DNA from: an uncultured Bacteroidota bacterium
GTDB lineage: Bacteria; Bacteroidota; Bacteroidia; Bacteroidales; UBA12481
DNA: 9,322 nt
Assembly (NCBI GenBank): GCA_903832165.1
Contig: CAILAQ010000402.1
Location: 1 to 9,322 of the forward strand
Direction of reading: 5' to 3'
Below are positions 6,601 through 9,322 of this stretch, piece by piece (the stretch's first letter is position 1; every line of letters begins with the position of its first letter). Below the pieces are notes generated by a model. It ran no database searches. It was not told where the DNA came from and saw only the letters and a list, made by a program, of their open reading frames with translations. The position numbers and the translations under genes are program-made.

Positions 6601-9322
6601 TCACGGTGATTGCCGCAGAAGCCATCCCTGCAGTGAGGGTGGTTGAGGCAGTGGAGAGTTGCAGCGATGAAACCGCTCCCAAGATAATTGTTTCTGTTTG
6701 TGTGGCTTCGGTGAGTCCGGTTGCGGCAGTGGTGATTTGAGGAGATCCCGGAACAAAATCTTTGTAATAAAAAGTGGCGGTCGAACTGTTAGCCGGAATA
6801 GTTGCTGATGTTATGGTTCCGTTGAACGCACCGTTTGCAGCTGTATCAAACTTTCCTGTTGAAGTAGTAGTGAGAGCGACGGTTATCGGGGCGATGGCTG
6901 TTGCAGCATTCTGGTATTGATCCAGCAGGTTAACCGTGATGGCTCCGCTTATTTGTCCGGCTGTCAGAGACTGAGCTGATGAAGTGAACAGCAGCTGCGA
7001 AGGGGCATCGGAAACCAAAGTGGCACCGATGGAGGCGTTGGTTAAACCGTTGTCGACTCCGGCTTGCGAATCATCCGAAACAATTACCGCACGGCTTCCC
7101 GGTTTCAGGTCTTTGTAATAAAAGGTCAGGCTGCCTGAATTTTGAGGTAGCACGATTTGATTAATGGAGCTCCAGTTTCCGGCGTTTTGGATCGAGAATG
7201 ATTTATTGGTGGAATTTGAATAAAAATAGATGGGGGTATCTTGCAAAACCGGGATCTCCACCCCATTGCTGTTTTGCGATACCACAGTTACCGGCCCAAG
7301 CTCATTTCCGACGGTGCCCGATAAAGAGGTTGGTGATTTGATGGCTAGTTTGACAACGGCTCCGGCGGTGATTGTCTCTGATTGGGAATCGTCCGCTATT
7401 CCAGTGACCCCATCTGAAGGCTCGGCATCAGATACGGTGATGGTTTGCGTGGGAACGAAGACCGTCTGTTTGAAATAAAACTGAACACTGGTACTGCCCA
7501 GGGCGATACTCAGGTAATTAACCGTTTGGGCAAAATCGGAAGTGGTGGAAAACAGGCTGCCAGCAGTACCTGATGAGAAATAAACTCTTGTACTCTGGCT
7601 GACTGGTGAAGCATTATTGAACTGATCTCTCGATTCAACAGTTATCTGGGGAGATACACTTCCGGCGGTAACTGAAAAAACGGAACTGGTGATTTTGAAT
7701 TTTGATACGGCTGCCGGGTTTACTGTCAATGATTTTGAATCATCCAGCAAACCGGTATCACCATTGGCCGGGCTTCCGTCAGAAACTTTAATCCATCGTG
7801 TTGATGCAAGCACATCGCGATAGTAAAAAACACGGCTGCTGGCACCGGCGGGTATCATTGTTGCAAGCGATCCCTGGGCGGCATCAGATAAATCAGCCAG
7901 AGTGGCTATTTGTGCACCTGCCGATTCCGTTGAAATATAAATCGGAAAATCGTTTTGAGTAGTTACCAGATTGCCATTAATATCCTGCAAACTAACCGAG
8001 TATGGCCCGCCGGCTGCTCCGGCGGTAATGGGTTGCAGGCTTGATAAGATTAGCTTATAGGCACTTCCTACTCCAACATTAATGGATTGTGAGTCATTTA
8101 CAATCGGAATAATATCAAAGGTGGTTTCGTCGGTTCGTTCTTTAGCAGTAAGAGTTGCTGTGCCGACGGTGGCATCCTTGTAATAAAAATTTGCTGTTGT
8201 GGTATTTGCTGCGATTGACAGAACAAATGGATTTGCCGTTTGCCAGTTGCTGGAACCCGAGAGAGAGTAGAAAGCGGTTGCTGAAGTGGAATAAACATAA
8301 ACGGGTGTATTAGCTGCAACCGGAACCGGTATTCCATTAACATCCTGCATCTGAATAGAAATCGCAGAACTGTGGCTATCGACACCAAATGACTGGGGAT
8401 TATTAATAAATTTCAGTTGATAAGGCACGCCAGAGTTTGGAGCGGTGACGACGATTGAGCATTGCTGTCCGGAAATATCCGGATCGTTGATATCGGTAAC
8501 TGACACACACACACCGCTCACTGATTCCGTAACAATGGTAACACCATTCACAAAGGTGTTGCGGCCCAGCAAATCAGGGGTAAACGTAAAGTTGGCAGGA
8601 ACCACGGCATTTGGATCGCCCGATGAAAAGTGGATAGTCCCCAGGGTACTGTTTTCAGGAGGATAGGCATTGTTTACAATATTGCCGGCATAGTCTACTA
8701 CCAGTACAAAAACTGAGCTGGGAATGCCCGATTTTACCGGGCTGGTTATACCGGTCACCATAAAGCGGAATTGGCTCCGGATGTGTTCCGTTTGGGAGGC
8801 GGCGGTTCCACCGATTAATACAGGCGGAGTTGCAGTAACGACAGGGTTTCCTTTCAAATTATCTTTATAATAAAATGTAACCGATGATTGGCCGGCGGGG
8901 ATGGTTACGGTAGAATAGTTCCATCGGGTTGCCTCATCCTCTGCCAGATCTCTGGCAAAAAACCCATACGGCGAAGAGGAGATTAGAGTCAGCGTCACAT
9001 CCACTGGTACTGAAATAAGGTTTCCTGCGGCATCCGCTGCGCTAACGGTTAGTTCTCCGGGCTGTGTTTCATTAATGTTCAAAGCAGAGTTTGTAAAAAT
9101 GTACTTATCAGGAAGATAAGTAAAGCTCTGAGTTAAAGTCGCTGATTGTCCATCGGGGTTGGTGATCACAACATCAACGGCACCGGAGGCATGAGCGGGC
9201 GTGGTGGCAGTGATGGTAGTGGGATTAACTAAGACCAGATTTGTTGCGGTAGCTCCGCCAAATGAAAGGCCGGACTTTGGTGTTAAATATCGTACAATAA
9301 CGATACCAGAACCTCCATTGCC
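2..9322 (-). CDS. Giant multidomain Ig-like/IPT/glycine-rich repeat protein, internal fragment (both ends off the window)
   Basis: One uninterrupted reading frame covers the window: 3,107 codons with no stop, no start decided and no end seen. Domains in protein order (residues of this fragment): glycine-rich tail 1-16, IPT/TIG second half 17-70, type I Ig-like unit 71-177, type II unit 178-299, twenty type I units 300-2556, type II unit 2557-2662, type I unit 2663-2782, complete IPT/TIG 2783-2865, IPT/TIG first half 2866-2903, glycine-rich domain 2904-3107. Type I units share an N-terminal strand like A.KL.F.S, a D.YGN-like turn, a central YLYSTSS-like strand, a frequent Trp, then PAGSS-FYYKD and G.PTITVS. 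Only seven cysteines are present. No catalytic motif, signal peptide, membrane segment or anchor is visible. The architecture fits an extracellular adhesin or filament of the kind exemplified by BIg-domain giants such as SiiE; that role is inferred. No neighbouring gene is in view, so operon and regulation cannot be judged. Confidence 0.95.
614..727 (-). other. IPT/TIG domain, first half only
   Basis: About 38 residues: a PPP linker, TISSVTPNKGRAIGG, VTVSGTNLVAGG and SGTG. The fold then stops where the FGG strand should come, and a glycine-rich domain begins. The missing half is exactly the portion present at 9113-9274, which supports insertion of the glycine-rich domain into the loop after the SGTN strand. 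Confidence 0.85.
728..976 (-). other. Complete IPT/TIG domain
   Basis: About 83 residues (2783-2865), the usual length. Elements in order: ITSVTPSRVSKEGG, VTISGSEFSG, VTFGG, TLIVTTPAHEAGQVDV, VTNPNG and the closing LTY. This is the Ig-like, plexin/transcription-factor fold common in bacterial surface proteins. It follows U22 directly and precedes another IPT/TIG start. Confidence 0.9.
977..1336 (-). repeat. Type I Ig-like unit U22
   Basis: About 120 residues (2663-2782) with DASDK in the turn, a Trp in GPWISTG, IPQGFSSVN and motif LYYKD (around 1073). The Asp-rich tail SDWFNLTDDPGIIND leads into the IPT/TIG domain. Confidence 0.88.
1337..1654 (-). repeat. Type II Ig-like unit V2 (no FYYKD)
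   Basis: About 106 residues (2557-2662). Core elements are GTISFSSSDADAILPAGYTF, GVHTFKNGV and VCATDLN, aligning with V1. One Cys is encoded at 1394-1396. The N-terminal strands DHLLVTNIS and EPSSVIVAAAD still resemble type I, so the types diverge mainly after the D.YGN turn. It sits second from the C-terminal end of the Ig-like region, as V1 sits second from the N-terminal end. Confidence 0.83.
1655..2002 (-). repeat. Type I Ig-like unit U21 (last of the array)
   Basis: About 116 residues with NQYGSP, TVYLRTNSS, a Trp in GPWGLNN, IPAGSSQAT and motif FYYHD (around 1745). The tail is SVDDSPDPLVGLAKD. The type II unit V2 follows directly. Confidence 0.9.
2003..2338 (-). repeat. Type I Ig-like unit U20
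   Basis: About 112 residues with NQFSV, LLYLFSGSVGGQF, a Trp in GNWTVTQ, LPAGTSSQT and motif IYYRD (around 2102). The tail SDTNVSSPDNGWTN follows. Confidence 0.9.
2339..2689 (-). repeat. Type I Ig-like unit U19
   Basis: About 117 residues and close to the consensus: SNSQSLEAGEPSSVITV, QDTYGNPY, TLYLYSTSSAGVFS, ASGLSTAA and VYYKD (around 2450), then GSPVITVSESTP with an extended tail to LDARSA. Confidence 0.9.
2690..3028 (-). repeat. Type I Ig-like unit U18
   Basis: About 113 residues with NSSGI, LYVYSTSVSSGFS, LQKDQSSVN and motif VYYTD (around 2804). The long-class tail reads SDASSIPENPDAGLIN. The region before the motif is short and has no Trp. Confidence 0.88.
3029..3382 (-). repeat. Type I Ig-like unit U17
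   Basis: About 118 residues with DEYGN, TFYFYAKNGNGSF, NAGQSTFS and motif FFYKN (around 3143). The long-class tail reads SDQAFLDDPTDIGIVN. It is unusually rich in Phe and Tyr around the central strand. Confidence 0.89.
3383..3718 (-). repeat. Type I Ig-like unit U16
   Basis: About 112 residues with DLNGN followed by a lone Cys in NSCLAP (encoded at 3614-3616), LSGEFS, a Trp in TPWTPV and motif VFYKA (around 3479). The tail is VDETPDQGLSG. Confidence 0.88.
3719..4048 (-). repeat. Type I Ig-like unit U15
   Basis: About 110 residues with DANNL, SSAKFTIAN, IPIGSTGTT and a divergent motif VYYTN (around 3803), with no basic residue at position 4. The tail SSGSLSSAGG is short and Ser-rich. Confidence 0.87.
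4049..4387 (-). repeat. Type I Ig-like unit U14
   Basis: About 113 residues with DSYGN, TIYLFGAGSGSF, a Trp in GPWTATQ, IPAGSSDGS and a canonical FYYKD (around 4157). The tail SDASPADGAAGIVD is an isolated long-class Asp-rich loop among short-class neighbours. Confidence 0.9.
4388..4717 (-). repeat. Type I Ig-like unit U13 with two cysteines
   Basis: About 110 residues. The turn is TAENL instead of D.YGN, and the motif is IYCKE (around 4484), with Cys replacing the second Tyr. A second Cys lies 28 residues earlier in ATCQFS (encoded at 4571-4573), on the strand that reads G.FS in other units. The two substitutions occur together only in this unit, so a unit-specific disulfide is plausible. 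Confidence 0.88.
4718..5044 (-). repeat. Type I Ig-like unit U12
   Basis: About 109 residues with a canonical DQYGN turn, VTLTSSSGGEFS, a Trp in DTGWSAS and motif FYYRN (around 4805), followed by GSTILTISTSGL. Confidence 0.9.
5045..5371 (-). repeat. Type I Ig-like unit U11
   Basis: About 109 residues with DAYNN, VSLSSSS, a Trp in SPWVNIS and motif FYYKS (around 5132), followed by GTHTITVTITGL. It is a short-class unit. Confidence 0.9.
5372..5701 (-). repeat. Type I Ig-like unit U10
   Basis: About 110 residues with DVYDN, GTFSATGNGLW, VAGASTAA and a canonical FYYKD (around 5459), then ILTGTPTITVSATG, which is close to the consensus tail. Confidence 0.9.
5702..6028 (-). repeat. Type I Ig-like unit U9
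   Basis: About 109 residues with SVASTTLTAG, NAYGQ, SSGGGFESS, IPQGQNSAA and motif IYYRN (around 5789). It pairs with U7 through the NAYG turn. Confidence 0.9.
6029..6337 (-). repeat. Type I Ig-like unit U8 (shortest)
   Basis: About 103 residues. It has DEYDNP, VALSTNASNGRF and motif FYYQD (around 6116). The region between the G-R-F strand and the motif is shortened and lacks the Trp/PAGSS element (it reads SIASLIS), which explains the shorter length. Confidence 0.88.
6338..6673 (-). repeat. Type I Ig-like unit U7
   Basis: About 112 residues with STASTTLTAG, NAYGV, a lone Cys in LSCSNAW (encoded at 6536-6538), GKFDTNSGG and FYYRD (around 6425). The N-terminal strands match U9 more closely than the adjacent units, which supports an every-second-unit relationship. 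Confidence 0.9.
6674..7003 (-). repeat. Type I Ig-like unit U6
   Basis: About 110 residues with DQYQN, GKFDTAANGAF, IPANSSTAT and FYYKD (around 6761). The tail AATGLTEATQTETI is the short class, which starts here and continues through the middle of the array. The GKFDT stretch is shared with U7. Confidence 0.9.
7004..7357 (-). repeat. Type I Ig-like unit U5
   Basis: About 118 residues with NSNGV in place of D.YGN, PIYFYSNST, GNWSSIN and a canonical FYYKD (around 7112). The tail SDDSQAGVDNGLTN is of the long class. Confidence 0.9.
7358..7708 (-). repeat. Type I Ig-like unit U4
   Basis: About 117 residues with DQFNN, VYFSSGT and a variant motif FYFKQ (around 7469), in which the third Tyr is Phe and the Asp is Gln. 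It is followed by the long Asp-rich tail SDAEPSDGVTGIADDS, close to the tail of U3. Confidence 0.9.
7709..8062 (-). repeat. Type I Ig-like unit U3
   Basis: About 118 residues with DINGN, PIYISTES, IPAGASS and motif FYYRD (around 7817). The tail SDGSPANGDTGLLDDS is an Asp-rich loop of the long class and ends just before the next unit. It lacks the Trp usually found before the motif. Confidence 0.9.
8063..8425 (-). repeat. Type I Ig-like unit U2 (first of the array)
   Basis: About 121 residues, the longest unit of the array. It carries DVNGIP, VYVYSTS, a Trp in SSNWQTA and a canonical FYYKD encoded around 8177, followed by ATVGTATLTAKE. The extra length sits after the motif, where TDETTFDIIPIVNDSQS replaces the short linker. 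Confidence 0.9.
8426..8791 (-). repeat. Type II Ig-like unit V1 (no FYYKD)
   Basis: About 122 residues (178-299). The core reads GTIHFSSGDPNAVVPANFTF, then G.NTF.NGV, then VCVSVTDINDPD. This matches V2 at 1337-1654 (GTISFSSSDADAILPAGYTF, TFKNGV, VCATDLN) and differs from type I, lacking the FYYKD strand. It holds two of the protein's seven cysteines (encoded at 8507-8509 and 8459-8461), 16 residues apart and possibly able to form a disulfide. Ig-like units with a GT-FSS-D-A-P-TF core are known in bacterial surface giants; the precise family is not assigned here. Confidence 0.82.
8792..9112 (-). repeat. Type I Ig-like unit U1
   Basis: About 107 residues (71-177). It has a DAAGN turn, a Trp in ATRWNYS, TIPAGQSSV and a canonical FYYKD with the fourth residue encoded at 8864-8866. 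Directly after the motif comes NLKGNPVVTATP. It is isolated from the main array by the type II unit V1, mirroring U22 at the other end. Confidence 0.9.
9113..9274 (-). other. IPT/TIG domain, second half only
   Basis: Residues 17-70 run from SGLSFGG through TITATTPAHASGAVDV and TNPDGQSATL to SFTYL. These are the later strands of an IPT/TIG fold: the FGG turn, TTPAH, VDV-TNP-G and the closing Tyr strand. The first half of the fold (the S-V-P-G..GG-V-SG-F strands) is absent, and the glycine-rich tail stands where it should be. The complete IPT/TIG at 728-976 shares TTPAH, VDV and TNP with it. Confidence 0.85.
9275..9322 (-). other. C-terminal end of a glycine-rich domain
   Basis: The first 16 residues of the fragment read GNGGSGIVIVRYLTPK. 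The string GGSGIVIVRY is the usual closing strand of glycine-rich domains whose opening strand looks like VEVLVVAGGGG, the type that begins at the other end of this window. Only the tail is present. It passes directly into the second half of an IPT/TIG domain. Confidence 0.8.

Larger units (their letters stand above)
1655..8425 (-). repeat. Array of 20 tandem type I Ig-like units (U2-U21)
   Basis: Twenty consecutive protein-level repeats, 103-121 residues each, contiguous without linkers. The fourth position of the F-Y-Y-K-D motif falls at fragment residues 382, 502, 618, 737, 854, 966, 1069, 1178, 1288, 1397, 1506, 1613, 1722, 1840, 1948, 2060, 2173, 2291, 2407 and 2526, giving spacings of 103-120. 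Including U1 and U22, 22 motif copies exist: position 1 is F in 14, position 2 is Y in 20, position 3 is Y in 20, position 4 is K or R in 18, position 5 is D in 14 and N in 4. The D-.-Y-G-N turn and the beta-strand rhythm resemble bacterial Ig-like (Big/invasin) domains. The FYYKD strand marks a specific subfamily. Unit borders are set at the A-x-K-L strand and may be off by a few residues. Confidence 0.93.

Noticed and set aside
1655..8425. CRISPR-like or short-period DNA repeats
   Set aside because: The periodicity is about 330-360 bases, is protein-level and in frame; no short identical repeats with regular spacers occur.
1..9322. Circular element or plasmid with matching ends
   Set aside because: No overlap was seen between the first and last bases, and joining the ends would shift the reading frame by one.

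Overview
The whole window lies inside one giant gene on the minus strand. Reading the reverse complement with codons on plus positions 2-4, 5-7 ... 9320-9322 gives 3,107 codons without a stop. Neither the start codon nor the stop codon is in the window. I walked this frame codon by codon and found no in-frame TAA, TAG or TGA. The other frames carry only short open stretches that shadow this gene. I see no RNA gene, mobile element, CRISPR array, promoter or terminator.

The protein is a string of beta-sandwich domains. In protein order (high to low coordinates): the last 16 residues of a glycine-rich domain; the second half of an IPT/TIG domain; one Ig-like unit with an F-Y-Y-K-D motif (type I, U1); one different unit without the motif (type II, V1); 20 consecutive type I units of about 103-121 residues (U2-U21); a second type II unit (V2); a last type I unit (U22); a complete IPT/TIG domain; the first half of another IPT/TIG domain; and about 204 residues of a glycine-rich domain that runs off the window. 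The core is therefore arranged 1-1-20-1-1 and is nearly mirror-symmetric. Both window ends fall in a glycine-rich domain that seems to be inserted into an IPT/TIG domain.

The likely role is a very large secreted or surface protein, such as an adhesin or filamentous stalk. That rests on the domain types, the repeat number and the low cysteine content. No signal peptide, membrane anchor, secretion domain, catalytic domain or cell-wall sorting signal is visible, so export route and anchoring are unknown.

The organism cannot be fixed from this window. Base composition is a little under half G+C by eye. Ig-like/IPT giants occur in many environmental Gram-negative and candidate-phylum bacteria; Omnitrophota and Chlorobi are known for extremely large genes. 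That is context, not identification. The repeats are well diverged at the DNA level, so the array looks old and kept by selection rather than freshly amplified.
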